Assembly: GCF_000378345.1 (NCBI RefSeq)
Contig: NZ_KB899548.1
Location: forward strand, 62,001 to 126,000
Direction of reading: 5' to 3'
Length of the DNA stretch: 64,000 bases
Source: Hirschia maritima DSM 19733
GTDB taxonomy: Bacteria > Pseudomonadota > Alphaproteobacteria > Caulobacterales > Hyphomonadaceae
Shown: positions 52,895-61,245 of the stretch, in pieces
Layout: each line of letters starts with the position of its first letter
Numbering within the stretch: the first letter of the stretch is position 1
Made by a program: the position numbers and the translations under genes
The notes under the pieces: model-generated
The model's database searches: none
What the model was told of the DNA's origin: nothing
What the model saw: the letters and a program-made list of their open reading frames with translations, nothing else

Positions 52895-53008
52895 ATGGGT
52901 ATTTTAAAAATGGACTTACTAACTGTCGGTCTAAGCCGCTGGGTAGGCTTATTTGCAGCCTCGTCGTTGACGTTGGGAGCTATATTCGCGGGATTAGGTG
53001 TAGCCTAA
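52895..53008 (+). CDS. putative 37-residue small membrane protein
   Basis: A short open frame encodes 37 residues that begin MGILKMDLLT and then form a single hydrophobic segment ending AIFAGLGVA. An internal ATG five codons on (52910) is an alternative start. No strong Shine-Dalgarno is seen. It lies 103 bases after the dsbD-type gene and ends 15 bases before the stop of the convergent secreted protein gene. Single-helix small proteins are common, but this could be a chance frame. Confidence 0.35.
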   Translation: MGILKMDLLTVGLSRWVGLFAASSLTLGAIFAGLGVA

Positions 53009-53023
53009 TTTTGTACTTGTTCG

Positions 53024-53527
53024 TTATTCGATCGAACAGGATCCAATTGTAGAATTATGCGTGACAGCTGGTGCGTGCCCTTCAAATGTACGTGCGGTCG
53101 CTTCAGAAACCATGATGGCATCATCTAACATTGTGATTAATCGTTTCAGAGCATTTGCCTGATCTGCGCCTGTTTCAGCTATTGAGATTGCGGAAAGTTG
53201 ATCGCCGGTCTCTTTTGCCATTCCTCTGAAAATACACTGAAAATCTTCCGGGCCATTGATCTCTTTTATTTCGCGAGAAAGTCTTGCTGCACTAATACCG
53301 AAACGCTGTAGTTCATTCACAAATTGGTCAGATATCTCAGGCGCATTTAAATTGGGGTAGTGTAGAGCTTTAGCTTGTTCATCTTTTGCTGACTGCAGAA
53401 GTTCAGCGGCAGACACTCCAAAAACACGAGCTTCATGTGCATCTGCAAATGCTGGAACAGAAGTCATCGCCATGGCAATTGCGGCTAGCATTGGTTTAAA
53501 GGCTTTTAGCGGTGAATATAGTTTCAT
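53024..53527 (-). CDS. hypothetical secreted protein
   Basis: This 167-residue protein has an N-terminal signal peptide ending in SVPAFADA. The mature part is mostly helical and has cysteines in DFQCIFRG and near the C-terminus (GSCSIE), possibly disulfide-bonded. I do not recognise a family. The ATG at 53527 is chosen because it starts the signal peptide; a longer in-frame start adds a basic segment of 16 residues. No Shine-Dalgarno is obvious. It has no clear partner gene. Confidence 0.72.
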   Translation of the reverse strand: MKLYSPLKAFKPMLAAIAMAMTSVPAFADAHEARVFGVSAAELLQSAKDEQAKALHYPNLNAPEISDQFVNELQRFGISAARLSREIKEINGPEDFQCIFRGMAKETGDQLSAISIAETGADQANALKRLITMLDDAIMVSEATARTFEGHAPAVTHNSTIGSCSIE

Positions 53528-53709
53528 GAGCTTAATGTTGTGGTTTGATTTACAGTAACGAAATCTTCTTGCCACAATGAATATGAATATTACGCAAATA
53601 CGCAGGATTCTTGCCCATTGAGTTGCCCTGCAGCAATCATTAGGTTAGGCCACCTCTACATGATTTTCATGAAGAAATCACGTTTAATAGAAATGGCTAC
53701 TTAAAACCT

Positions 53710-55221
53710 ATGTCGACAAAAGAAAACACACCAGAAAACGCTGCAATTGCATCAACTGAAACCGTTCGTCCAGAAGCTCGCAAACCACGCGGCTTTCAAG
53801 ACAAGCGCGCACATTTGATTGCAACTGAGCGCCATTTGGTCGACAAGGTATCTGAAGTCTATTCAAAATGGGGCTTTGAAGCCCTTGATACTGGTCCATT
53901 TGAGTATGTGGATGCGCTCGGAAAGTTTTTGCCTGATACAGATCGTCCGAATGAAGGTGTGTTTGCACTAGAAGATGACGACGATCAGTGGATGGCGCTT
54001 CGCTATGATCACACTGCGCCATTGGCGCGCTTTGTAGCTGAGAATTGGAACAATATTCCAAAACCATTTCGTCGTTATTCAGCAGGTCCAGTATACCGCA
54101 ATGAAAAGCCGGGGCCGTTCCGGTTCCGTGAGTTTATTCAATGTGACGCTGATGCCGTTGGTGCATCTGGTCCAGCAGCGGATGCCGAAATGATTGCGAT
54201 TGCTTCTGAGGCGATGCAAGCATGTGGTGCGGCTGTAGGGGATTATGCCATTCGTGTGAATACCCGCCAATTGCTTGATGGTGTTATGCAAGCCGCAGAT
54301 GTGACAGACCCAAATAAACGTCTGATAGTTTTACGTGCGCTTGATAAGATGGATCGTCTCGGCGTTGAGGGGGTGAGTGAGTTATTGGGCGGTGGCCGCA
54401 AAGATGAAAGCGGAGATTTCACTGAAGGCGCAGGGCTAAGTTCTGCATCCATTGATACATTACTTCAATTCGCGCAGGCAGGCCGCGATACGCGTTCTGA
54501 AACACTCGAAGCTCTTGCCGCAATTGCCAACAAAAATGAAGTTGGAACTCAAGGTTTAGAAGATCTTGCTGCCATTCACAGCATACTAAACGGGCTGGGT
54601 GTGACAGATCAAATGGCAACTTTTGATCCTGCAATTGTTCGTGGATTGGAGTACTATACCGGCCCTGTTTTTGAAGCTGAGCTGCTTAAAGAGTTTAAAG
54701 ATGAAAAAGGGCGTTTGATGCGCTTTGGATCTGTAGGCGGCGGTGGTCGTTATGACGATCTTATCGCACGTTTTACCGGTGATTTAGTACCAGCAACTGG
54801 TTTTTCAGTTGGGATTTCACGTCTTGCTGCAGTTTTGGCCGCCGAAAACGAGAGTGAAAACAAAGCAGACGGTCCCGTTGTCGTGTTAGCTTTGCAACGT
54901 GAACACATGGCAGACTATTGCTCGCTTGCGGCACAATTGCGCGCAATCGGTGTGAAAGCGGAAGTTTATCTTGGTACTTCAGGCATGAAAGCTCAGATGA
55001 AATATGCAAATCGTCGTAAAGCGCCTGCAGTTGTCATCGTAGGCAATCAAGAACGCGAAAGCGGCAAGGTCACTGTAAAAGACCTAGTGGCGGGCGCAAA
55101 AGCTGCAGAAAACATTTCAGATAATGCGGAATGGCGTGAAACACGTCCGGGTCAGTTTGAAGCAACTCGCGATGATTTCGCTGCCAAAATTAAGGCCGTA
55201 GTGGAGGCTAACAACGCATGA
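53710..55221 (+). CDS. hisS: histidine--tRNA ligase
   Basis: This is the class II aminoacyl-tRNA synthetase that charges tRNA-His, 503 residues. Motif 2 lies at about 120-147 and reads YRNEKPGPFRFREFIQCDAD. The histidine-binding GLEYYTGPVFEAEL follows, then GSVGGGGRYDDL, motif 3 (GFSVGISRLAAVL) and the C-terminal anticodon-binding domain from about 395. The motif-2 loop differs from the standard bacterial RHERPQ form, as is known for an alphaproteobacterial clade whose tRNA-His lacks G-1. It heads a histidine operon and overlaps hisZ by four bases (ATGA). Confidence 0.95.
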   Translation: MSTKENTPENAAIASTETVRPEARKPRGFQDKRAHLIATERHLVDKVSEVYSKWGFEALDTGPFEYVDALGKFLPDTDRPNEGVFALEDDDDQWMALRYDHTAPLARFVAENWNNIPKPFRRYSAGPVYRNEKPGPFRFREFIQCDADAVGASGPAADAEMIAIASEAMQACGAAVGDYAIRVNTRQLLDGVMQAADVTDPNKRLIVLRALDKMDRLGVEGVSELLGGGRKDESGDFTEGAGLSSASIDTLLQFAQAGRDTRSETLEALAAIANKNEVGTQGLEDLAAIHSILNGLGVTDQMATFDPAIVRGLEYYTGPVFEAELLKEFKDEKGRLMRFGSVGGGGRYDDLIARFTGDLVPATGFSVGISRLAAVLAAENESENKADGPVVVLALQREHMADYCSLAAQLRAIGVKAEVYLGTSGMKAQMKYANRRKAPAVVIVGNQERESGKVTVKDLVAGAKAAENISDNAEWRETRPGQFEATRDDFAAKIKAVVEANNA

Positions 55222-56360
55222 AGACGAGACGAGTCATAGAAATGGCTAGTGCGATTGAAGCTAGCTTATCAAAAGCTGCGTCCAATAAAGGGGCGCAGTT
55301 AATTCAGCCGGCAAATATTTTGCCAGCATCAATATTGCTGGAACTGACAGGGGAAAGCGTAAGGGGACGCTTGTGCAGCTTCACAGCTCCAGACGGAGAA
55401 GAATATTGTATGCGCCCAGACATGACTGCGCCAATCGCTTTGGAGGTTGCGCGGGGTAATTTAGATGCAAAGCGGTATTTGTATTCCGGCGCTGTGTATC
55501 GATTTCCTCAAGCTGGATCGGGCGACGAGATTGAATTTGATCAAATCGGCTTTGAGTGGTTTGCTAAAAAGGGTGGTTCGAAAGAAGAGGCTGAGGGAGT
55601 TGCATTAACGCTCGATACTTTAGCATCAACTGGCGTGTCAGATGCTGAGCTGCGTTTTGGTGATAGTGCTTTGTTTTTCGCACTCATCGATGCTCTAAAA
55701 TTGAAGGCTCCGTGGCCCGATCGATTGCGTAAGGCATTTAATCGTAAACGAGGGCCTCGGGAACTCATGCAATCTGCTGAAGGAGCTGCGCAACGTTCAC
55801 CCCTTGCATCTGCGTTGAGCGGCTTAAGCGAAAAGGAAGCGTGTGAAGCTGTTGAGGAAGTGTTCGCCGTTTCTGGAATTTCTGCAGTTGGTGGACGAAC
55901 CGCTGATGATGTTGCGCGCCGTTTACGTTCACTATCTAAATTTGATGGTGAAGAGATAAATGATAAAGCAAAAACTGCGATCAATGCATTTTTAGATATC
56001 AAAATGCCTGCACGAAAAGCTATTGATGAAATCGCGAATATTGCAAAATTGGCGGGTATAAAATTGGATGATGCTTTGAGCGCTTATGCAGAACGTTTGG
56101 ATATGCTTGAGGGGCTTGGTGCGCCAATGGCGAGCAGCGCAGTATTTGATGCAGAGTTTGGTCGTCGATTTGATTATTACGATGGGCTGGTGTTCAAAGT
56201 TACCCATGAAAAGTTAGGTAAATCACTCCCATTGGCGACTGGTGGTCGTTATGACGGATTGGTGGCGAGTTTATCCGGTGGGAAGGTTTCAACCAAAGCA
56301 TTTGGTGTTGCACTTCGTGCCGATCGTGTTTGCAACGTATTAGATGGGGAGGGGAATTAA
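55218..56360 (+). CDS. hisZ: ATP phosphoribosyltransferase regulatory subunit HisZ
   Basis: This is a HisRS-like paralogue of 380 residues that lacks aminoacylation activity and acts as the regulatory partner of HisG in the first step of histidine synthesis. The class II core is recognisable (MRPDMTAPIALEVARG, YSGAVYRFPQ, DYYDGLVFKV, LATGGRYDGLV), while the C-terminal anticodon-binding domain is missing. Its ATG overlaps the hisS stop as ATGA, and its stop overlaps the hisG ATG as TAATG. Translation of the three genes is thus probably coupled. Confidence 0.93.
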   Translation: MKTRRVIEMASAIEASLSKAASNKGAQLIQPANILPASILLELTGESVRGRLCSFTAPDGEEYCMRPDMTAPIALEVARGNLDAKRYLYSGAVYRFPQAGSGDEIEFDQIGFEWFAKKGGSKEEAEGVALTLDTLASTGVSDAELRFGDSALFFALIDALKLKAPWPDRLRKAFNRKRGPRELMQSAEGAAQRSPLASALSGLSEKEACEAVEEVFAVSGISAVGGRTADDVARRLRSLSKFDGEEINDKAKTAINAFLDIKMPARKAIDEIANIAKLAGIKLDDALSAYAERLDMLEGLGAPMASSAVFDAEFGRRFDYYDGLVFKVTHEKLGKSLPLATGGRYDGLVASLSGGKVSTKAFGVALRADRVCNVLDGEGN

Positions 56361-57310
56361 TGAGTAAATTAGTCCTCGCAATTCCTTCTAAAGGCCGCTT
56401 GAAGGAGCAAACTGATAAATACTTTGCGGAAGCTGGTTTCAAATTAAAGCAAATCGGTGGTGATCGCGCCTACAAAGCAGAGCTAAAAGGCGTGGAAGGT
56501 GTGGAAATGCGCCTCATGTCGGCAAGTGAAATTGCCCGCGGAGTTTTGAATGGCGAAATCCACCTTGGTGTAACAGGGGAAGATTTGCTGCGGGAGAAAG
56601 CTCCCCGCAAAATGGAAGATGATGTGCATCTTCTAAAAGCACTAGGTTTTGGGCACGCCAATTTGATTGTTGCTGCTCCCCAAAGCTGGATTGATGTTGA
56701 GACTATGGCTGATCTTGATGAGGTCGGTGCTCAGTATCAGGAAAAAAATGGCCGCAGGATGCGAGTGGCAACAAAGTATTTAAGGCTCGCTCGAGAGTTT
56801 TTTACGCAAAAAGGGGTTGGTCACTATCGCATTGTTGAAAGTGCGGGGGCAACTGAAGGAGCTCCTGCCGCTGGAAGTGCCGAACTTATTGTTGATATTA
56901 CTTCCACTGGATCGACCTTGGTGGCCAATGGATTGAAAATCATTGCAGACGGTCAGATCTTGGCATCGGAAGCTCAATTGGCAGCGAGCAAAAACGCTGA
57001 CTGGAATGAAGAGACATTGGGTACTTTAAGAGCACTGTTAGACAATATCGAAGCAAGGCAGCGTGCAAAGGAGCTATGCTCTGTAAAATTTCACGGCAGT
57101 ATCGGCGAATCTGCATTGCAAGACATTTTCAGTATGAGAGGAGCTCGAGTTTTTCCGAATGGGGAGGCGTATTGCCCTCAACAAGATGTTCAGAATGTGT
57201 CGCGAAGGCTTGCCCAGGCGGGAGCAGCGCCTGTTAGTGTTCAAAAATTAGATTATATATTTGAACCTGAAAACGTTGTTTTTGATAGTTTTTTTAAGGG
57301 TATCACGTAG
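56360..57310 (+). CDS. hisG: ATP phosphoribosyltransferase HisG (extended)
   Basis: This is the first enzyme of histidine biosynthesis, condensing ATP and PRPP. The catalytic domain occupies about 1-225 (LAIPSKGRLKEQT at the start, the PRPP-binding DITSTGSTLVANGLK near 190-205). A C-terminal extension of about 85 residues (ARQRAKELCSVKFHGSIGES onward) does not look to me like the ACT-like domain of long HisG. At 316 residues it is longer than the usual short HisG that pairs with HisZ. The ATG at 56360 overlaps the hisZ stop. Cytoplasmic. Confidence 0.94.
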   Translation: MSKLVLAIPSKGRLKEQTDKYFAEAGFKLKQIGGDRAYKAELKGVEGVEMRLMSASEIARGVLNGEIHLGVTGEDLLREKAPRKMEDDVHLLKALGFGHANLIVAAPQSWIDVETMADLDEVGAQYQEKNGRRMRVATKYLRLAREFFTQKGVGHYRIVESAGATEGAPAAGSAELIVDITSTGSTLVANGLKIIADGQILASEAQLAASKNADWNEETLGTLRALLDNIEARQRAKELCSVKFHGSIGESALQDIFSMRGARVFPNGEAYCPQQDVQNVSRRLAQAGAAPVSVQKLDYIFEPENVVFDSFFKGIT

Positions 57311-57358
57311 GGGAAGACTGAATTCCAAAGTTTTTTTAATAAAAAAGGTCAAATTATG

Positions 57359-57387
57359 TTGACGCCCATGCAATTTTGAACAATAAA
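57359..57387 (+). promoter_or_regulatory. sigma-70-type promoter of putative small RNA
   Basis: TTGACG (57359-57364) is followed after 17 bp by AATAAA (57382-57387). It lies just past the hisG stop and points at a stretch that ends in a strong terminator and contains no reading frame. Confidence 0.5.
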
Positions 57388-57393
57388 GTATGC

Positions 57394-57483
57394 ATAACCG
57401 CAATGCGGTTGCGTTTCGGGGAGGAAACGTTCTTAGAAGACCCTGACAAAGGCGGTGAGCATAGTACTCACCGCCCTTTTTTT
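57394..57483 (+). ncRNA. putative small RNA downstream of hisG
   Basis: A stretch of about 90 nt has its own promoter-like sequence and ends in a rho-independent terminator. It can form three hairpins: AACCGC-AAT-GCGGTT (57396-57410), CGTTTC-GGGGAG-GAAACG (57412-57429) and the terminator stem. The second hairpin displays GGGGAG in its loop, resembling either a Shine-Dalgarno mimic or the GGA-loop hairpins bound by CsrA/RsmA proteins. No start codon or coding frame is supported. I do not recognise an Rfam family. Confidence 0.5.
57451..57483 (+). terminator. rho-independent terminator after hisG/putative sRNA
   Basis: GGCGGTGAG (57451-57459) pairs perfectly with CTCACCGCC (57467-57475) around a 7-nt loop, followed by C and seven T residues. 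It is 140 nt beyond the hisG stop, which is far for hisG alone. Confidence 0.9.
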
Positions 57484-57642
57484 GTGCAAAATTCAATGAT
57501 TAAAACTTATGCAAGGTTAACAGGCTTGTTGGAGGTGTTAATTCTTGACTAGTCGACCATGTGTTTTTTGGTAAGCCGATAGCATTGATTAACCAATTTG
57601 ATCTATTCCTTACGATATTTGGTGTGTTTTTGAGGAAATATT

Positions 57643-59793
57643 GTGAAAATTTTTGCGAACTGGTCGATTTCAAAGAAAATCCCAATACTCGTCGCTTTTA
57701 CTGCTGCAGTGTCTATCATTTCTGTAGGGATGATGAGTTATTTAAAAATTGCAGAGGAATTGAGGGCAGCTAATGGAGACTCATTGAGTGCTCTGACCGA
57801 AGCGCGCCAATCTCAGCTTGAGGGGTATTTGAATGGTATCAAGGAAGACCTTGTAACTGTGGCCGCTTCAGAACAAGCTGTCAGTGCTGTAAAAGAATTT
57901 ACTGTTGCATTCGATGAATTAGGTGCTGGTGCCGAAGCCAGATTGAAAGACGAATACATCGATTCAAATCCTTACCCATTAGGTGAGAAATTAGAACTGA
58001 TGCGCGGATCTTCGCAAACTTCATATAATGAGTTGCACGCTCGTTTTCACCCTTGGTTTAAACAATTTCTTGAAGCACGTGATTATTATGATGTCTTTTT
58101 ATTCTCTCCCAAAGGTGACCTAGTTTATTCTGTATTTAAGGAAAATGACTTCGCAACCAATATGTATACAGGTGAGTGGAAAAACACTGATTTAGCTGCC
58201 GTGTTCACAAGCGCTGTTCGCGAACCTAGCAATGGAAGTATAGCATTTAAAGACTTTGCGCCTTATGCACCTAGTAATAATGTTCCCGCTAGCTTCATTT
58301 CAACTCCGATAATCGAGAATGGTGCTGTTCGCGGTGTGTTAGTATTCCAAATGCCTATCGCACGCTTGAATGGTATTATGCAATCAACAGCAGGAATGGG
58401 AGAGTCCGGAGAAACTTACCTTGTAGGTATGGATCACCTGATGAGAAGTGATTCTCGTTTTACGGAAGAATCTTCGATTCTTGAAGTTAAGATTGAATCT
58501 GCAACAGCAAAAGCAGCGTTGGCTGGAAGATCAGGTGTTGAAACAATCAAAGATTACCGCGGTGTTCCAGTGTTATCTTCATATCGTCCATTTGTATTTG
58601 AAAACACAACTTGGGCAATTTTGGGTGAAAAAGACATCGCTGAAATCAACAGACCCGTCATCGCATTGAGAAATCAAGTGCTGTTGTTTGGCCTTGTTGT
58701 GCTGGGTGTTGTATGTGCAATTGGCTTCCTAGCGGCACGTAGTGTTTCCGTGCCATTATCAGCAATTACGTCTGCGATGACAAAACTTGCTGACAATGAG
58801 ATGGATACAAAAATCCCGGGCACAGAACGCAAAGAAGAAGTGGGGGCTATAGCGCGTAGTCTTCAGGTGTTTAAAGAAAACATGATTGAGTCCGATAAAC
58901 TCCGCAAAAGGCAAAGACAAGCAGAAAAAAGAGCAGCTGCTGAAAAGGCTGCAACAATGCGTGATTTAGCAGATCAATTTGAAAGTGCTGTTGGGGATGT
59001 TGTGCGTGTGGTTGCGTCCGCCAGTAATGGTTTGAGTGAAGCTTCATTGTTGATGTCTCAAAATACAGAGAGAACCAAACAGAAAGCAATTTCAGTGTCT
59101 TCCGCTTCTGAACAGGCTGCTTCTAATGTGCAGACTGTTGCCGCTGCTGCTGAAGAGTTGAATGCTTCTGTGAGTGAAATTCGTCGTCAGGTAGATGAAT
59201 CGAGTGAAATTGCACAGCATTCAGTTCATGAAGCTCAGGCGACGAACAATGATGTTAAAGGTTTGGCTGAGGCTGCTACTGCTATTGGGAATGTTGTTCT
59301 CATTATTCAAGACATTGCCAACCAAACAAATCTATTGGCGCTGAACGCTACTATTGAGGCCGCGCGTGCGGGTGAAGCAGGAAAAGGCTTCGCAGTTGTG
59401 GCATCAGAAGTAAAAATTCTCGCCGACCAGACAGCAAAAGCAACTGAAGACATTTCAAACCAAATTAACACAATTCAAACTGCAACTGATCAATCTGTTG
59501 CGAGGATTGATGGCATTGGGAAAACAATCCAAAAAATGTTTGATATTTCAAATAGCATTTCCGCAGCTATTGAAGAACAATCCAGTGCAACATTAGAAAT
59601 TGCCAAGAGCATTCAGGAAGCCTCAAGCGGTACGCAAATGGTGTCTGGAAATATTGGTGAAGTGAGTGTTGCAGCTACTGAAACTGGACAGGCTGCAGAT
59701 CGAGTGCGAGATGCAACTGATGAGATGGCATCCCAAACAACGGTATTGAATGCCGAGGTAGAGAACTTCTTGAAAAAAGTTCGTTCAGCTTAG
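57643..59793 (+). CDS. methyl-accepting chemotaxis protein
   Basis: This is a membrane chemoreceptor of 716 residues. The first membrane helix lies at about 12-34, followed by a periplasmic sensing domain of Cache type (about 35-343). A second membrane helix (345-366) leads to HAMP (about 367-420) and a cytoplasmic signalling domain. Its hairpin tip is clear ([20 protein letters not shown], about 558-577). There is no C-terminal CheR-binding pentapeptide. The start is a GTG with GAGGA six bases upstream. No chemotaxis kinase genes are in the window, so it is a scattered receptor. The ligand is unknown. Confidence 0.94.
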   Translation: MKIFANWSISKKIPILVAFTAAVSIISVGMMSYLKIAEELRAANGDSLSALTEARQSQLEGYLNGIKEDLVTVAASEQAVSAVKEFTVAFDELGAGAEARLKDEYIDSNPYPLGEKLELMRGSSQTSYNELHARFHPWFKQFLEARDYYDVFLFSPKGDLVYSVFKENDFATNMYTGEWKNTDLAAVFTSAVREPSNGSIAFKDFAPYAPSNNVPASFISTPIIENGAVRGVLVFQMPIARLNGIMQSTAGMGESGETYLVGMDHLMRSDSRFTEESSILEVKIESATAKAALAGRSGVETIKDYRGVPVLSSYRPFVFENTTWAILGEKDIAEINRPVIALRNQVLLFGLVVLGVVCAIGFLAARSVSVPLSAITSAMTKLADNEMDTKIPGTERKEEVGAIARSLQVFKENMIESDKLRKRQRQAEKRAAAEKAATMRDLADQFESAVGDVVRVVASASNGLSEASLLMSQNTERTKQKAISVSSASEQAASNVQTVAAAAEELNASVSEIRRQVDESSEIAQHSVHEAQATNNDVKGLAEAATAIGNVVLIIQDIANQTNLLALNATIEAARAGEAGKGFAVVASEVKILADQTAKATEDISNQINTIQTATDQSVARIDGIGKTIQKMFDISNSISAAIEEQSSATLEIAKSIQEASSGTQMVSGNIGEVSVAATETGQAADRVRDATDEMASQTTVLNAEVENFLKKVRSA

Positions 59794-59814
59794 GTTTTTA
59801 TGAAATTTAGAATG

Positions 59815-59848
59815 AAAAAAGACGTGCAAGAGATTGCACGTCTTTTTT
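59815..59848. terminator. bidirectional terminator between chemoreceptor and dienelactone hydrolase genes
   Basis: GACGTGCAA (59821-59829) pairs with TTGCACGTC (59834-59842) around GAGA. The stem is flanked by six A residues on the left and six T residues on the right, so it can terminate transcripts from both convergent genes. Confidence 0.9.
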
Positions 59849-59867
59849 GTATTTAGGAGTACGCTTT

Positions 59868-60770
59868 CTATACGAGACTCTTTTCAAACAAGGAGAGCAT
59901 CTGCGCCCATGCGGCTTCAGACTTTTCTTTGTCATAGCTCGGCATGTCAGGCGGAACCCACCCATGCATTGCGCCTTCATAAACTTTGACTTCAGCATCT
60001 AGTTTATTCGCGGAAAATAGCTCGATCAGTTTGCCTTGCTCTTCAGGGCGTTTTTCATGATCATCCGCCGCAGTTGCTATCAATACATCAGCTTTGATTT
60101 TAGGGATAACCAAGTGTGCACTCGTTTCTTTCTCAGTAATGAGTGCACCGCTGTGGAATGTTCCTACAGCGCGGATACGCTCTGGTGCAGTTGCAGCAGT
60201 AAACAGCGTGAATGGACCACTCATACAATAGCCAACCGTGCCGATACCTTTGCTGGTATCCACAGCGCTTTGTTCATCCAACCACGAGACAAAAGCTTTG
60301 CTGTCTGTTCTCACCGTATCAGGGCTCAATGAGCGCGCGAGCGGACGTAAAATATCCCAAACACCATCGCTTTGTAGCGTCATGCCTTCGGGAAGAGGTT
60401 GGCCTTTGAGGTTGCGGTAATATGGGTTGACCACGAGCACGGAATAACCCGATTTAGCCAAGCGTTTTCCCATTGCACGAAATGCAGGACGAAGCCCGAC
60501 AATGTCTGGCCACATGATAACAGCAGCGTGAGAGCCTTGTGTAGGGTGGACCCAATAACAATCTGCTTCACCGTCGGTAGTTTTAATGGTGATGTCTCGC
60601 TCTGTCACATCCAGGCTTGTTGCTGTGCTATTTGTGGCATCATCAGCGACAGATGAACAAGCTGCAAGAGCAACAAAAGCGGCAGCGCTACTTGTTGTAA
60701 ATATTCGGCGGCTTATGCCATTTCGTTTTTGATGTTCGGTAAACTCTTTACTCGTGTGTTCATCGCACAT
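59868..60770 (-). CDS. dienelactone hydrolase family protein, Tat/lipoprotein signal
   Basis: This is a 300-residue alpha/beta-hydrolase of the dienelactone hydrolase family. The nucleophile is a cysteine in VGYCMSGP, as in classical DLH, with a late Asp (TAADDHEK) and a His in GAMHGWVPP. The N-terminus carries SRRIFTTSSAAAFVALAAC, a twin-arginine motif followed by a lipobox. It is therefore probably exported folded and lipidated, which is unusual for this mostly cytoplasmic family. The ATG at 60770 is chosen because GGGAG lies seven bases upstream. The substrate is unknown. Confidence 0.88.
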   Translation of the reverse strand: MCDEHTSKEFTEHQKRNGISRRIFTTSSAAAFVALAACSSVADDATNSTATSLDVTERDITIKTTDGEADCYWVHPTQGSHAAVIMWPDIVGLRPAFRAMGKRLAKSGYSVLVVNPYYRNLKGQPLPEGMTLQSDGVWDILRPLARSLSPDTVRTDSKAFVSWLDEQSAVDTSKGIGTVGYCMSGPFTLFTAATAPERIRAVGTFHSGALITEKETSAHLVIPKIKADVLIATAADDHEKRPEEQGKLIELFSANKLDAEVKVYEGAMHGWVPPDMPSYDKEKSEAAWAQMLSLFEKSLV

Positions 60771-60918
60771 GGTGGTGCTCCCGTTTTGCGCATTCAACAG
60801 CTGATACAAACAGCAAAGCAATTGCTTTCAGGGAAGGCAAGATGAAACAAGACTGCTAACGCGAATGTGAAGGGGGCTTAGTTCAGTCCTGTTGGTCATA
60901 CCCGACGACCAAAGGGCG

Positions 60919-61010
60919 TCAGGGGATCCATCTCCAATTGTTTCAAAGCGATGCCGTGTTGCAATTTTGGGAGTTGGATCCCCTGATGAGCAAGCTCATC
61001 GGGGATGACA
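60919..61010. repeat. intergenic palindromic repeat, copy A (composite)
   Basis: A perfect 12-bp inverted pair, TCAGGGGATCCA (60919-60930) and TGGATCCCCTGA (60975-60986), brackets about 44 bp. The right half continues as a hairpin ATCCCCTGATGAG / CTCATCGGGGAT ending in GATGACA at 61010. It looks like two copies of one element in opposite orientation. Confidence 0.7.
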
Positions 61011-61050
61011 GGTAGGAGATTGGTTAGCTGCGTTTCAAATCAGAGACTGA

Positions 61051-61077
61051 GTCATCCCAAACTTGATTTGGGATCTA
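61051..61077 (-). repeat. intergenic palindromic repeat, copy B
   Basis: GTCATCCCAAACTTGATTTG continues into GGATCTA. The stem is ATCCCAAA with TTTGGGAT. It has the same outer blocks as copies A and C (ATCCC and GGGAT with GTCA at one end) but different inner pairs, and lies in the opposite orientation to C. Confidence 0.7.
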
Positions 61078-61170
61078 CTTTGCATTTAGGGCTGGCTTTT
61101 AGATAGAAAAGAAATGGGTGCCGTTTCCATCGATTTTGCAATATCCTACAAGCTAGTCTCAATTGATGAG

Positions 61171-61198
61171 TGGATCCCGAGTCGAGCTCGGGATGACA
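61171..61198 (+). repeat. intergenic palindromic repeat, copy C
   Basis: TGGATCCCGAGTCGAGCTCG continues into GGATGACA. The stem is ATCCCGAG with CTCGGGAT around TCGAG. It is closely similar to short intergenic palindromes of the type TGGATCCC...GGGATGACA that recur in alphaproteobacterial genomes. Confidence 0.7.
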
Positions 61199-61245
61199 AC
61201 GGAGTATGTTGTGGTTTAGCCTAATCTAGGCGAAGGGGGGGGATT

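Larger units (their letters stand above)
60822..61245. other. 424-bp intergenic region with palindromic repeats
   Basis: This region upstream of the putAbiC-like gene contains no supported coding frame. It is largely composed of diverged copies of a GGATCCC...GGGATGAC palindromic element listed separately, plus a G8 run just before the downstream start codon. Confidence 0.7.
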
